Assembly (NCBI RefSeq): GCF_002382885.1
Contig: NZ_NWVL01000008.1
Coordinates: forward strand, 62,001 to 126,000
Direction of reading: 5' to 3'
DNA from: Streptomyces sp. WZ.A104
Lineage (GTDB): Bacteria; Actinomycetota; Actinomycetes; Streptomycetales; Streptomycetaceae
Length of the DNA stretch: 64,000 nt
The notes beneath the pieces were generated by a model. That model worked only from the letters and a program-made list of their open reading frames with translations, was not told where the DNA came from and did no database searches. The translations under genes and the position numbers were made by a program. Position 1 is the stretch's first letter. Every line of letters starts with the position of its first letter. Positions 26,195 through 36,027 of this stretch are shown piece after piece.

Positions 26195-28191
26195 CCACCA
26201 CGACCCTCGCCGCCCTCGTCCCGCTCCTCCCCTTCCTCGGAGCCGTCGCCGGACTCGCCGTAGGCCGCAGCGCCCCCGGCTTCGTCCGGCCCCTGGCGAT
26301 CCTCCCGACGCTGACCGCAGCCGTCATCGCGGTGATCGTCGCCGTCCGCCAGGGCGGCGGCCGCGCCATCGACGCCGCGACGCAGCTCACCCCCACCGGC
26401 TCCGTCCCCATCGACCTGGCCCTCCACCTGGACGGCTTCGCGGTCCTGGTCGCCGTCCTCGTCGGGCTCGTCGCCACCTGCGTACAGCTCTACTCCACGG
26501 CCTACCTCCGCGACGACGCCCGCTACCCCTCCTACGCCGCCCTCGTCTCCCTCTTCACCGCCGCGATGCTCCTGGTCGTCTACTCCGGCGACCTGATGGT
26601 GCTCCTGGTCGGCTGGGAGATCATGGGCATCTGCTCGTACTTCCTCGTCGGCCACTACTGGGAGACGCCCGAAGCCCGCGCCGCCTCCCTCAAGGCCTTT
26701 CTGGTCACCAAACTCGGTGACGTCCCCTTCCTGATCGGTCTGTTCGCCCTCGCCGCCGACACCGGCAGCTTCCGCATCACCAAGATCCTCGCCGCCGTCA
26801 CCACCGGCGGACTCGACCACCCCACCCTCATCGCGCTGCTGCTCCTCGCGGGCGTCGCGGGCAAGTCCGCGCAGTTCCCCCTGCACACCTGGCTGCCTGA
26901 CGCGATGGCCGGCCCCACCCCCGTCTCCGCGCTCATCCACGCCGCGACGATGGTCGCCGCCGGCATCTACTTCGTGGCCCGCCTGCTGCCCGTCTTCGCC
27001 GCCTCCGGCGCCGCGCTCGTCGTCCTCGCCGTGATGGCGGCCGTCACGATGATCGGGTCCGGGCTCGCCGCCCTCGCCCAGGACGACATCAAGCGGGTCC
27101 TCGCCTACTCGACGATCGGGCAGCTCGGCTACATGTCGGGCGCCCTGGCCGTCGGTGACCGCGGGGCCGCCGTCTTCCACCTCATCTCGCACGGTGCTTT
27201 CAAAGCCGTCCTCTTCCTCGCCGCCGGTGTCGTCATCCACGCCGCGGGCACCAACTCACTCGCCGCCATGTCCCGCATGAGCGGCCTCGCCCGCCGTATC
27301 CCGGACGCCTACTGGACGATGACGGTCGCCCTCCTCGCGCTGGCCGCCATCCCGCCGTTCGCCGGCTTCTTCTCCAAGGAAGCCGTTCTCGTCGCCGCCG
27401 AGCACACCGCCCTCGGGGACCGGACCGTCGCCCCGGCCGCCGCGGGCTGGACGATCCTGGTCGGCGGACTCCTCGCCGCCGTCCTCACCGCCGCCTACGC
27501 CGTACGCCTCTGGCTCCTCGCCTTCCGCGGCCGGGGGGCCGAAGTGCCTGACCACGGCAGGCAGCCCGCCGCCATGACCTCCGTCCTGTGGATCCTGGCC
27601 GTCCCCACCATCGCCTTCGGGCTCACGGTGGGCACGATCGGCGACTGGTTCGACGGACACGCCCTCACACCGACCCTCACCACCGCCGTCCTGTCCACCG
27701 GCGTCACCCTCGTCGGCGGCCTCGTCACCTACGGCGCGTGGCGGCACACCACCGCGCTGGCCGCCCGCACCCCGATCGGCGCCGTCGCCGCCCACCCCGG
27801 CGCCGAACCCGCCCTCGTCGAAGCCGAGGCCATGACGTCCCACACCGCCGTCTACGGCACCATCGCGGACGCCGCCGACCCGGCCGACCCCGGCAGGCTG
27901 CTCCTCGGCCCGCTCCACCGCCACGCCGTCACCGGCTTCCATCTGGACGCCCTGTACACGGCGCTGTTCGTCCGGCCCGTCCAGGCCGCCGCCCGCCTCG
28001 TCCGCTTCCTGGACCGCACGGTCGTCGACACCTATGTCAACGGATCGGGCGCCGCCACCCGCCTCCTCGGCACCGCCGTCCGGCGGGCCCAGACCGGCAA
28101 CGTGCAGACCTACGTCGGCGCCCTGCTCGCCGGGTCCCTCGTCCTGGCGATCGCCGCCGTCGTCTTCGCCAACGTCAACGCGGGGTCGTGA
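26191..28191 (+). CDS. nuoL: NADH dehydrogenase-like subunit L (antiporter-like)
   Basis: 666 residues, with about 16 helices. Core antiporter motifs are intact: [20 protein letters not shown] with the conserved Glu, [20 protein letters not shown] with the essential Lys, and [20 protein letters not shown]. The C-terminal amphipathic extension that lies along the membrane arm is present (from about residue 560). GTG 26191 overlaps the nuoK stop. It is one of three proton channels (L, M, N), all encoded here. Confidence 0.93.
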   Translation: MTTTTLAALVPLLPFLGAVAGLAVGRSAPGFVRPLAILPTLTAAVIAVIVAVRQGGGRAIDAATQLTPTGSVPIDLALHLDGFAVLVAVLVGLVATCVQLYSTAYLRDDARYPSYAALVSLFTAAMLLVVYSGDLMVLLVGWEIMGICSYFLVGHYWETPEARAASLKAFLVTKLGDVPFLIGLFALAADTGSFRITKILAAVTTGGLDHPTLIALLLLAGVAGKSAQFPLHTWLPDAMAGPTPVSALIHAATMVAAGIYFVARLLPVFAASGAALVVLAVMAAVTMIGSGLAALAQDDIKRVLAYSTIGQLGYMSGALAVGDRGAAVFHLISHGAFKAVLFLAAGVVIHAAGTNSLAAMSRMSGLARRIPDAYWTMTVALLALAAIPPFAGFFSKEAVLVAAEHTALGDRTVAPAAAGWTILVGGLLAAVLTAAYAVRLWLLAFRGRGAEVPDHGRQPAAMTSVLWILAVPTIAFGLTVGTIGDWFDGHALTPTLTTAVLSTGVTLVGGLVTYGAWRHTTALAARTPIGAVAAHPGAEPALVEAEAMTSHTAVYGTIADAADPADPGRLLLGPLHRHAVTGFHLDALYTALFVRPVQAAARLVRFLDRTVVDTYVNGSGAATRLLGTAVRRAQTGNVQTYVGALLAGSLVLAIAAVVFANVNAGS

Positions 28192-29852
28192 CCGTGATCG
28201 ATATCAGCCCGTCCGTGATGCAGTTCCTTCTCGCGTTCATCGTCGTCGCCCCGCTCCTCGGCGCCGTCGCGGCCCTGCTCCCCGCCCCGCCCGGTCTCAA
28301 GGGCAAGAACCCCGACCAGGCCGTGCTCCGCCATGGCGTGACCGTCACCGGCGCCGTGCTCATCGCCGCGATCGCCCTGGCCGTCGGCTTCGACCACGAC
28401 CATCCCGCCACGATGCAGGCGACCACCGACATCAGCTGGATCCCGGCGCTCGACGTCCGCATCCACCTCGGCACCGACGGCATCTCGCTCCCCCTCCTGC
28501 TCCTGACCGCGCTGCTGACCTTCCTCTGCGCGCTGTACAGCTACTTCAAGCCGCCCGCGGGCCCCTCGCCGAAGGCCTTCGTCGCCCTCGTCCTCGTCCT
28601 GGAATCCGGCACCCTCGCCACCTTCGCCGTCCTCGACCTGCTGCTCTTCTTCCTCGCCTTCGAGATGGTCCTCATCCCGATGTACTTCCTCATCGCCCGT
28701 TGGGGCGGTGACCAGCGGCAGGCCGCCGCCTGGAAGTTCATCCTCTACACGCTGCTCGGCTCGGTCGTCATGCTGCTGGGCCTCCTCCTCATCGGACTGA
28801 AGAGCGGCACCTTCGACATGGTGGCACTCGCCACTGACAACGGCCGTGGCCTCACCACATCCGTGCAGGTCATCGCCGTTCTCGCGATCGGCATCGGCCT
28901 CGCCGTGAAGACCCCGATGTGGCCCCTGCACAGCTGGCTCCCCGACGCCCACACCGCTGCCCCCACCGTCGGGTCCGTGCTCCTCGCGGGCGTCCTGCTG
29001 AAGATGGGAACGTACGGATTCGTCCGGATCCTGCTCCCCGTCGCCCCCGACGGCATGCGCACCTTCGCGCCTTACCTCGCCGCGTTCGCCGTCGTCGGCA
29101 TCGTCTACGGATCCCTCGCCTGCCTGGCCCTGGCCCGTACCGGCGCGAAGGGCGACCTCAAGCGGCTCATCGCGTACTCCTCCGTCGGCCACATGGGCTT
29201 CGTGCTGCTCGGCATCGCCACCATGACCCCCACCGGAGTCAACGGCGCGCTCTTCGCCAACATCGCCCACGGCCTCATCACCGGCCTGCTGTTCTTCCTG
29301 GTCGGCGCCGTCAAGGACCGCTACGGAACCGCCGACCTCGACACCCTCGCCGGCGCTACCGGGGCCGCCCTCTACGGCCGCGCCCCCCGCCTCGGCGCGC
29401 TGCTCGCGTTCGCCGCCGTCGCCTCGCTCGGCCTGCCCGGACTCGCCGGATTCTGGGGCGAGATGCTGACGCTGTTCGGCGCTTACAGCCCCGCCGAAGG
29501 CCTCAGCCGTCCCGCGTTCCGCACCTTCATGGCCATCGGGGCGTTCGGCACCCTGCTCACCGCCGCGTACATGCTCATCGTCGTCCGCCGCGTCTGTATG
29601 GGCGAGCACACGCCCCACTCCCAGCTCTCGCCCAGTGCCCCGTCCCCGCAGACGGCCGACACGGCCCGGCCGACCGGAGCCGCCGGGGCCCGGCCGACCG
29701 CCACCCCGCAGCTTGCCGACATCCAGAGCTACGAAGCCGCCGCCTGGACCCCGCTCGCCGCCCTCACCGTCCTCGCCGGGCTCTGGCCCGCCGTCCTCCT
29801 CGGCCTCACCGACCCGGCCGTGCAGAAGCTCCTCGCAGGAGGCAAGTCGTGA
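28188..29852 (+). CDS. nuoM: NADH dehydrogenase-like subunit M (antiporter-like)
   Basis: 554 residues. Motifs FLAFEMVLIPMYFLIARWGG (conserved Glu) and LAVKTPMWPLHSWLPDAHTA (conserved Lys), then APTVGSVLLAGVLLKMGTYG, identify NuoM. The GTG at 28188 overlaps the nuoL stop by four bases (GTG 28194 is also possible). A 60-residue Ser/Pro/Thr-rich insertion near residues 475-515 (QLSPSAPSPQTADTARPTG) lies before the last helix and is unusual for the family. Confidence 0.92.
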   Translation: MTVIDISPSVMQFLLAFIVVAPLLGAVAALLPAPPGLKGKNPDQAVLRHGVTVTGAVLIAAIALAVGFDHDHPATMQATTDISWIPALDVRIHLGTDGISLPLLLLTALLTFLCALYSYFKPPAGPSPKAFVALVLVLESGTLATFAVLDLLLFFLAFEMVLIPMYFLIARWGGDQRQAAAWKFILYTLLGSVVMLLGLLLIGLKSGTFDMVALATDNGRGLTTSVQVIAVLAIGIGLAVKTPMWPLHSWLPDAHTAAPTVGSVLLAGVLLKMGTYGFVRILLPVAPDGMRTFAPYLAAFAVVGIVYGSLACLALARTGAKGDLKRLIAYSSVGHMGFVLLGIATMTPTGVNGALFANIAHGLITGLLFFLVGAVKDRYGTADLDTLAGATGAALYGRAPRLGALLAFAAVASLGLPGLAGFWGEMLTLFGAYSPAEGLSRPAFRTFMAIGAFGTLLTAAYMLIVVRRVCMGEHTPHSQLSPSAPSPQTADTARPTGAAGARPTATPQLADIQSYEAAAWTPLAALTVLAGLWPAVLLGLTDPAVQKLLAGGKS

Positions 29853-31438
29853 CCGCGGACCTCAGCACCGCCCCGGGCGCCCTCGCCGCGGCGGCCGACA
29901 CCGCCCCCAGCGTCGTCCAGACCATCGACTGGCTCGCCATCGCGCCCCCCACCCTCACCGCGCTGGCCGCCCTGCTCGTCCTCGTCACCGACCTGTTCCT
30001 GCCCGCGCACCGCAAACGGCTTCTCGGCTACGGCACCCTCACCGCGCTGGCCGCCGCCCTCGTACTCCTGATCCCCCTGCGCGCCGGTGACCGTTCCACC
30101 TTCTGCGTCACCACCGGTACCCAGGCATGCAGCTACACCGCCGACCACTTCACCCTCGTCATCCAGGCCCTCGTCCTCGGCGGCGCGTTCCTCACCGTCC
30201 TGCTCTCCCTCGACGACACGCGCGGACTCCCCGTAGGGGAGTACTGGTTCCTCCTCCTGGCCTCCGCGGCGGGCGCCGCACTCCTGCCCGCCTCCCGCGA
30301 CCTCGCCACCCTCGTCGTCGCCCTCGAAGTCGCCTCACTGCCCGCCTTCGCCCTCGTCGGCATCAAGCGCGGTGACCGCCGCTCCTCCGAAGCGGCGCTG
30401 AAGTTCTTCCTCTCGTCCGTCGTCGCCACCGCCGTCATGCTGCTCGGCGTCAGCTTCGTTTACGCGACCACCGGCACCCTGCACCTCACCGAGATCGCCG
30501 ACCGCCTCGCCGACGTGCCCCCGGTGCTCGACACCCTCGCCAAGGCCGGCGTCGCCCTCACGCTCGTCGGCTTCGCCTTCAAGACCGCCGCCGCGCCCTT
30601 CCACTTCTGGGTCCCCGACACCTACATCGGCGCGCCCCTCCCGATCGCCGCCTACCTCTCCGTCGTCGGCAAGGCCGTCGGCTTCTCGGGGATCATCCTG
30701 GTCACGGTCATCGCGTTCCCTTCCTACGCCGACGTCTGGGGCCCCGCCCTCGCGGTCCTCGCCGCGCTCACCATGACCGTCGGGAACGTCGCCGCCCTCC
30801 GCCAGGACGGCACCCGCGCCCGCAGTGCCGTCCGGCTCCTCGCCTGGTCCTCCGTCGCCCAGGCCGGCTACCTGCTCGTCCCGATCGCGGCCGCCGCGTA
30901 CTCCAGCGACGAGCAGATCGGCGCCACCGTCGCGTACGCCCTGATGTACGCCGTCGTGAACCTGGGCGCGTTCACCGTCGCCGCCCTCGTGGCCCGCGCG
31001 CATCCCGGCAACCGCATCGCCGACTACCGGGGCCTCTGCACGACCCGGCCCCTCGCCGCCCTCGCCCTCGGCTTCTTCCTGCTCTGCCTGGCCGGACTGC
31101 CGCCCGGCATCATCGGCCTCTTCGCGAAGGTCGCGGTCTTCTCGGCGGCCGTCGACGCGGGGCTCGGCTGGCTCGCCGTCGTGATGGCCGTCAACGTGGT
31201 GATCGCGCTCTATTACTACCTTCGGTGGACCGCGATCCTGTTCCGTACGCCGGAAACCACGGTGGAATCGGCCCGGGCCCGCACTCCGCGGACCACCGGA
31301 ACTCCGGCCTCCGGGGCCCGCGGATTCCACGCTCCGTCCCCGCTCACCACTGCGCTCGTCCTCACCGCGGCCGCCGGAGTCCTCCTCTCCGGAGCCCCGC
31401 AGCTGGTCCTGCGTTTCGCCGCCGTCAACCTCTTCTGA
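29849..31438 (+). CDS. nuoN: NADH dehydrogenase-like subunit N (antiporter-like)
   Basis: 529 residues, about 14 helices. Motifs LVVALEVASLPAFALVGIKR and GFAFKTAAAPFHFWVPDTYI, then APLPIAAYLSVVGKAVGF, are those of NuoN. GTG 29849 overlaps the nuoM stop by four bases. It ends the cluster; the next gene, mscL, begins 116 bases later. With L and M, all three antiporter-like pumps are intact, so the membrane arm looks competent. Confidence 0.92.
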   Translation: MTADLSTAPGALAAAADTAPSVVQTIDWLAIAPPTLTALAALLVLVTDLFLPAHRKRLLGYGTLTALAAALVLLIPLRAGDRSTFCVTTGTQACSYTADHFTLVIQALVLGGAFLTVLLSLDDTRGLPVGEYWFLLLASAAGAALLPASRDLATLVVALEVASLPAFALVGIKRGDRRSSEAALKFFLSSVVATAVMLLGVSFVYATTGTLHLTEIADRLADVPPVLDTLAKAGVALTLVGFAFKTAAAPFHFWVPDTYIGAPLPIAAYLSVVGKAVGFSGIILVTVIAFPSYADVWGPALAVLAALTMTVGNVAALRQDGTRARSAVRLLAWSSVAQAGYLLVPIAAAAYSSDEQIGATVAYALMYAVVNLGAFTVAALVARAHPGNRIADYRGLCTTRPLAALALGFFLLCLAGLPPGIIGLFAKVAVFSAAVDAGLGWLAVVMAVNVVIALYYYLRWTAILFRTPETTVESARARTPRTTGTPASGARGFHAPSPLTTALVLTAAAGVLLSGAPQLVLRFAAVNLF

Positions 31439-31554
31439 GGCCCGCACAACGCCCGCAAGATCGGTTTGCCCGTGCCCGCCCGCGCAGGGCAAGGTCTTGG
31501 CTGCGTACGTCACGTACACGGCGAGGACGTACCAGGACACGAGGAGAGAGAGCA

Positions 31555-32013
31555 GTGCTGAACGGGTTCAAGGACTTCATCCTGCGCGGAAACGTCATCT
31601 CGATGGCGATCGGGCTCGCGGTCGGCGCGGCGTTCACCGCCGTCGTCACGGGCTTCAGCACCGCCTTCATCACCCCGCTGATCGGCCTCGCCACCGGCTC
31701 GGTCGGCGACTTCAGCACGGCGGAGTTCACCGTCGAGGGAGCGATCTTCCCGTACGGAAAGTTCCTCGCCGCCGCCATCGCCTTCCTCATCACCGCCGCG
31801 GTCCTCTACTTCTGTGTCGTGGTCCCCATGACCAAGGTGCAGAACCGCTTCGCCAAGGAAGAGGCCGTCGACATCAAGGCCGCCCTGCGCGACTGCCCCC
31901 GCTGCTTCAGCGAGATCCCCGCCATCGCCTCCCGCTGCGGCCACTGCACCAGTGAGGTCGAGCCCGAATCCGAGGCGCTCTCCCTCTCCAAGCTCCCCGT
32001 CCAGCAGCACTGA
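31555..32013 (+). CDS. mscL: MscL mechanosensitive channel with zinc-ribbon-like tail
   Basis: 152 residues from GTG 31555, after a GAGGAGAGAG site. Residues 1-95 are a standard MscL: FKDFILRGNVISMAIGLAVG, ending with the second transmembrane helix at AAVLYFCVVVPM. The tail carries two Cys pairs, CPRC (114, 117) and CGHC (128, 131), that look like a zinc ribbon. MscL opens under membrane tension to release solutes. The cysteine tail is not part of the classical Escherichia coli protein and might sense redox or metal. Confidence 0.85.
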   Translation: MLNGFKDFILRGNVISMAIGLAVGAAFTAVVTGFSTAFITPLIGLATGSVGDFSTAEFTVEGAIFPYGKFLAAAIAFLITAAVLYFCVVVPMTKVQNRFAKEEAVDIKAALRDCPRCFSEIPAIASRCGHCTSEVEPESEALSLSKLPVQQH

Positions 32014-32243
32014 CCCCACCGCACCACAAGCAGGACGCCCCGCCACCCGTACGGCCCAGTGCCATCCCGTACGGGCCCGGGGGCCGGACCGGCCTGAACA
32101 CGCCGCCCAGCCCCGCCCTCCGGCCGCACGCACAAGGGAACTAGCTCCTGTCGCCTGGCGTTGACCAGTACGGGAGGCTCCACTGGGGAGTGGAGCACCA
32201 CCATGCAAAGGGTTCCCCTGCTGCACCACTTGGAGGGCGTACC

Positions 32244-33107
32244 GTGCACCGCCGGCACAACGGGCTGAAGACCGCCGTACTCCTCGGGGGACTGTCCGCA
32301 CTCATCATCGTCATCGGCAGCTTCTTCGGACGCACCGGCCTGTTCGTCGCGCTCCTGGTGGCCCTGGGCACCAACGCGTACGCGTACTGGAACAGCGACA
32401 AGCTGGCCCTGCGGGCCATGCGGGCCCGCCCCGTCAGCGAATTCGAGGCCCCGCAGCTCTACCGCATCGTCCGCGAGCTCTCCACGGCGGCCCGACAGCC
32501 CATGCCGCGCCTCTACATCTCCCCGACGCAGGCGCCCAACGCGTTCGCCACCGGCCGCAATCCGCGCAACGCCGCCGTCTGCTGCACCGAGGGCATCCTC
32601 CAGATCCTCGACGAACGCGAGCTGCGCGGTGTCCTCGGCCATGAGCTGAGCCACGTCTACAACCGGGACATCCTCATCTCGTCCGTGGCCGGAGCCCTCG
32701 CCTCCGTCGTGATGTTCCTGGTCAATTTCGCCTGGCTCATCCCGGTGGGCCGCTCCAACGACGACGAGGGCCCCGGCCTGCTCGGCATGCTCCTGATCAT
32801 GATTCTGGGGCCGCTCGCCGCCTCGGTCATCCAGCTCGCCGTCAGCCGCTCGCGTGAGTACGAGGCCGACGCCTCCGGGGCCCAGCTCACCGGGGACCCG
32901 CTCGCCCTCGCCAGCGCCCTGCGCAAGCTGGACGCCGGGACGAAGCAGCTGCCGCTGCCGCCCGAGCCGAAGATCGAGACCGCGAGCCACATGATGATCG
33001 CGAACCCCTTCCGGCCCGGTCGGGGGATGGCGAGAATGTTCTCGACACACCCGCCGATGGCGGAGCGCATCGCCCGACTAGAACAGATGGCAGGTCGTCG
33101 CCCGTGA
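32244..33107 (+). CDS. htpX: HtpX-type membrane zinc metalloprotease
   Basis: 287 residues from GTG 32244, seven bases after GGAGGG. Two N-terminal helices ([20 protein letters not shown] and the next) precede the M48 zinc site: His133, Glu134 and His137 in [10 protein letters not shown], with the third ligand in [10 protein letters not shown]. Two more helices lie between. HtpX degrades misfolded membrane proteins at the cytoplasmic face. It overlaps the YccF gene by four bases. Confidence 0.93.
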   Translation: MHRRHNGLKTAVLLGGLSALIIVIGSFFGRTGLFVALLVALGTNAYAYWNSDKLALRAMRARPVSEFEAPQLYRIVRELSTAARQPMPRLYISPTQAPNAFATGRNPRNAAVCCTEGILQILDERELRGVLGHELSHVYNRDILISSVAGALASVVMFLVNFAWLIPVGRSNDDEGPGLLGMLLIMILGPLAASVIQLAVSRSREYEADASGAQLTGDPLALASALRKLDAGTKQLPLPPEPKIETASHMMIANPFRPGRGMARMFSTHPPMAERIARLEQMAGRRP

Positions 33108-33496
33108 AAACCATCCTGAACGTCATCTGGCTCATCCTCTGCGGCTTCTGGATGTTCCTCGGCTATCTGCTCGCAGGCGTCCTGCTCTGCATCACGATCA
33201 TCGGCATCCCCTTCGGCGTGGCCGCCTTCCGGATCGGCGTCTACGCCCTCTGGCCGTTCGGCTACACCGTCGTCGACCGCCGGGACGCCGGGTCGCCGTC
33301 CTGCGCGGGGAACGTCCTCTGGCTGATCCTCGCCGGATGGTGGCTCGCCCTCGGCCACATCACCACCGGCATCGCCCTGTGCATCACGATCATCGGTATC
33401 CCGCTGGGCATCGCCAACTTCAAGCTGATCCCGGTCTCCCTCATGCCCTTCGGCAAGGAGATCGTTCCGACGGACCAGCCCTTCGCCACCCGCTAG
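33104..33496 (+). CDS. YccF-family inner membrane protein
   Basis: 130 residues in two similar halves, each with the YccF motif: [18 protein letters not shown] and [18 protein letters not shown], with adjacent membrane helices beginning [15 protein letters not shown] and [18 protein letters not shown] 33104 overlaps the htpX stop. The function of YccF proteins is not known. Coupling to htpX suggests a membrane-maintenance role, which is inference. Confidence 0.88.
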   Translation: MKTILNVIWLILCGFWMFLGYLLAGVLLCITIIGIPFGVAAFRIGVYALWPFGYTVVDRRDAGSPSCAGNVLWLILAGWWLALGHITTGIALCITIIGIPLGIANFKLIPVSLMPFGKEIVPTDQPFATR

Positions 33497-33677
33497 TCCG
33501 GCACGGCCGCCTGCCACAGGCTGAGGCGGAGCCGAAGAATCCGGAGAATCCGGCTGGCGATCCCCGCACGACCGCACAACGTCGACCGCCGTCGACAGAG
33601 AACGCACGGCCCGTCAGTTCCGGCTGATCGCCGAGAAGAACGCCGACGACATCCGCGTACTGGAGGCCGTCGTGAGG

Positions 33678-33797
33678 GATGCCGCCCTGCGGACGGCCGC
33701 CCTGGGGGATGCCGCCCTGCGGACGGCCGCCCTGGGGGATGCCGCCCTGCGGACGGCCGCCCTGGGGGATGCCGCCCTGCGGAAGGCCGCCCTGCCG
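33678..33797 (+). repeat. Four tandem 30-bp repeats encoding pentapeptide-like DAALR-TAALG
   Basis: The unit begins GATGCCGCCCTGCGGACGGC and is repeated at 33678, 33708, 33738 and 33768; the first three copies are identical and the fourth has a few changes. In one plus-strand frame it reads (DAALRTAALG)x3 followed by DAALRKAAL, continuing a helix-like stretch upstream (QFRLIAEKNADDIRVLEAVV). The frame has no good start and is short, so it is probably a remnant of a pentapeptide-repeat or helical-repeat protein. The rest of 33497-33870 contains no gene. Confidence 0.7.
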
Positions 33798-33870
33798 AGC
33801 AGCTGTGCAACCGAACACCTGCCCGCCGCGTCTTGGGTTTCAGGACGAAGCAAGGGGTAGGCGGAGCGAC

Positions 33871-34143
33871 ATGGGCATCATCAGTTGGATCATTCTCGGG
33901 CTGGTCGCCGGAGTCATAGCGAAAATCCTCCTCCCGGGACGCGACCCGGGCGGCATCATCGGCACCACCCTCATCGGCATCGCCGGGGCCTTCGTCGGAG
34001 GCTGGCTCTCCAGCCACTTCCTCGACCGCCCCATCAGCAACGACTTCTACGACACGGCGACCTGGCTTGCCGCCATCGCCGGTTCGCTGGTCCTGCTCAT
34101 CGCCTACCGGCTGCTGTTCGGCAACTCCCGCGAACGCCGCTGA
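33871..34143 (+). CDS. GlsB/YeaQ/YmgE-family stress membrane protein
   Basis: 90 residues. The family pattern is clear: ISWIILGLVAGVIAKILLPG, then DPGGIIGTTLIGIAGAFVGG, and a third helix ATWLAAIAGSLVLLIAYRLL. These transglycosylase-associated small proteins are induced by stress in many bacteria; the biochemical function is unknown. Start ATG 33871 follows GGCGGAG. It is transcribed alone. Confidence 0.9.
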   Translation: MGIISWIILGLVAGVIAKILLPGRDPGGIIGTTLIGIAGAFVGGWLSSHFLDRPISNDFYDTATWLAAIAGSLVLLIAYRLLFGNSRERR

Positions 34144-34174
34144 CGCACGCCGTCAGCTCAACGCCGTACGCCGG

Positions 34175-34855
34175 TCAGCGCAGTCCGGTCTCCCGCAACG
34201 TGAGGTTCAATCGGCCGCCCCGCATTCCCGCCGCAGGGTCGGCCGATCCCGCGTACACCTTCGGCACCCCGTGGAACGCGAAACGCGACGGCCCGCCGAA
34301 GACGAAGAGATCGCCGGACGCCAACTCGACGTCCGTGTAGGGCCGTCCACGCCCCTCCGTGTTCCCGAAGCGGAACAGGCACGTCGCCCCGATGCTCAAC
34401 GACACCACAGGAGCAACCGACCGCTCCTCCTTGTCCTGGTGCATCCCCATCCGCGCTGCGTCGTCGTAGAAATTGATCAACGCGGTATCCGGAGCGAACG
34501 CCTCCGCCGCACGGTCGTCCTGGTAAGCCTCGGCCACCGCCGCCCGCCCCAGATCGGCCAGCCAGTCCGGGAACGCTGCCACCCGGGCGCCGTTCACGTC
34601 GTCCGCCGTACGCGCGTACCGGTACGGCTGCCAGTGCCACCCCAGGCACACCGTCCGCACCGACATCACCCCGCCGCCCGGCAGCGCCGTGTGCCGCAGC
34701 GGAACCGGACCCCGCGCCCACTCCCGGCACGCCGACACCAGCTCGGCCCGCCGCTCCACCGGCAGCCACTCCGGCACATGCACGGCACCCGGCGCGACAG
34801 CCCTCCGCGGCCGTCGGAAGAGCCCGTCCGACGCCTGCGGAACCTGACGGGACAC
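34175..34855 (-). CDS. alkB: AlkB-type 2-oxoglutarate/Fe(II) dioxygenase
   Basis: 226 residues. The iron site is visible as HxD in MGMHQDKEE and a distal His in RFAFHGVPKVYAG, and the 2-oxoglutarate-binding arginine lies in GGRLNLTLRETG. CLGWHWQPYRYARTADDVNG is typical of bacterial AlkB. It oxidatively removes 1-methyladenine and 3-methylcytosine from DNA. It starts three bases after the Ogt stop on the same strand, forming an alkylation-repair operon. Confidence 0.92.
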   Translation of the reverse strand: MSRQVPQASDGLFRRPRRAVAPGAVHVPEWLPVERRAELVSACREWARGPVPLRHTALPGGGVMSVRTVCLGWHWQPYRYARTADDVNGARVAAFPDWLADLGRAAVAEAYQDDRAAEAFAPDTALINFYDDAARMGMHQDKEERSVAPVVSLSIGATCLFRFGNTEGRGRPYTDVELASGDLFVFGGPSRFAFHGVPKVYAGSADPAAGMRGGRLNLTLRETGLR

Positions 34856-34858
34856 GGC

Positions 34859-35377
34859 TCAGCCCACCGCGCCCTCAAGCCCCAGCAGCAACTTCTTCCG
34901 CTCCAGCCCGCCCGCGTACCCCCGCAGGGCCCCGTCCGCCCCGATCACCCGGTGGCACGGGCGGACGACCAGCAACGGATTGCGCCCGATCGCCGTGCCC
35001 ACCGCACGCACCCCGGCGCCCGACGCCCCGACCCGCGCGGCGACCTCCCCGTACGACACCGTCCTGCCGTACGGGATCGACTCCAGCACCTCCCAGACCC
35101 GGCGCTGGAATTCCGTACCCACGCCCTGGGCGAACGCCACGTCGAAGCGTGTCGAGCTCCCCGCGAAGTACGCCTCCAGCTGCCCGGTGATCTCCGTGAA
35201 CGCCTCGGGGGCGTGCTGCCATCCGTCCTGGACGACCGCCCCGCCCTTCTGCCCGGGCACCGACAGCGACCGCAACCGGACCCCCGCGCCCCCGGCCGCA
35301 CCGGAGCCGCCCGGCACCTCGCCGACCAGCAGCAACTCGCCCAGCGGGCTGTCCACCCGCGCGTAGATCGTCGTCAT
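34859..35377 (-). CDS. ogt: O6-alkylguanine-DNA methyltransferase
   Basis: 172 residues from ATG 35377 (MTTIYARVDSPLGELLL); an upstream in-frame extension to 35527 lacks domain character. The active site PCHRV has Cys141, preceded by the DNA-binding helix (TVSYGEVAARVG) and VRAVGTAIGRNPLLVVRP. It transfers alkyl groups from guanine O6 to itself. It is translated just ahead of AlkB, so the two repair enzymes are co-expressed. Confidence 0.92.
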   Translation of the reverse strand: MTTIYARVDSPLGELLLVGEVPGGSGAAGGAGVRLRSLSVPGQKGGAVVQDGWQHAPEAFTEITGQLEAYFAGSSTRFDVAFAQGVGTEFQRRVWEVLESIPYGRTVSYGEVAARVGASGAGVRAVGTAIGRNPLLVVRPCHRVIGADGALRGYAGGLERKKLLLGLEGAVG

Positions 35378-35538
35378 GCCGTCGTCCCGCCTCGCTGTTC
35401 GTCCCCGATCCGTACGACCAGTCTGCGCCTCCCCGCCGTCCGGCCACTGGCGGTATTCGGACATCACGCCCAGGGCCGGAAACGGAGAGGGCACCCCGTC
35501 GAGGCCGATCTCGACGGGGTGCCCCACGGTGCGGTCGA

Positions 35539-36027
35539 CTACCGGTAGTTCACGAACTGGATCGCGAAGTCGAAGTCCTTGCCCTTCAGGAGCGCCTGAA
35601 CGGCCTGGAGGTCGTCCCGGCTCTTCGAGCTGACGCGCAGCTCGTCTCCCTGGACCTGCGCCTTGACGCCCTTCGGGCCCTCGTCGCGGATCACCTTCGC
35701 CACCTTCTTGGCGTTCTCCTGGGAGATGCCTTCCTCGATCGAGGCGAAGATCTTGTACTCCTTGCCGGACAGCTGAGGCTCACCGGCGTCCAGCGACTTC
35801 AGCGAGATGCCGCGCTTGATCAGCTTGGACTGGAAGATGTCGAGGATGGCCTTGACGCGCTCCTCGCCGTTCGCCTCCATCAGGATCTTCTCGCCCGACC
35901 ACGTGATCGAGGCGCCCGTGCCCTTGAAGTCGTAGCGCTGGGAGATCTCCTTGGCGGCCTGGTTGAGGGCGTTGTCGACCTCCTGCCGCTCGACCTTCGA
36001 GACGATGTCGAAACTGGAGTCGGCCAT
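35539..36027 (-). CDS. yajQ: YajQ-family nucleotide-binding protein
   Basis: 162 residues from ATG 36027: [20 protein letters not shown], then [20 protein letters not shown], then [20 protein letters not shown] and [11 protein letters not shown]. YajQ proteins bind nucleotides, and in Xanthomonas cyclic-di-GMP, and are predicted RNA-binding. The sequence upstream to 36174 in the same frame is not part of the family. It lies next to, and divergent from, the tRNA-Tyr gene. Confidence 0.93.
   Translation of the reverse strand: MADSSFDIVSKVERQEVDNALNQAAKEISQRYDFKGTGASITWSGEKILMEANGEERVKAILDIFQSKLIKRGISLKSLDAGEPQLSGKEYKIFASIEEGISQENAKKVAKVIRDEGPKGVKAQVQGDELRVSSKSRDDLQAVQALLKGKDFDFAIQFVNYR

Noticed and set aside
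33678..33797. CRISPR array
   Set aside because: The repeats are directly contiguous without spacers, are in a coding-like frame, and no cas gene is near.
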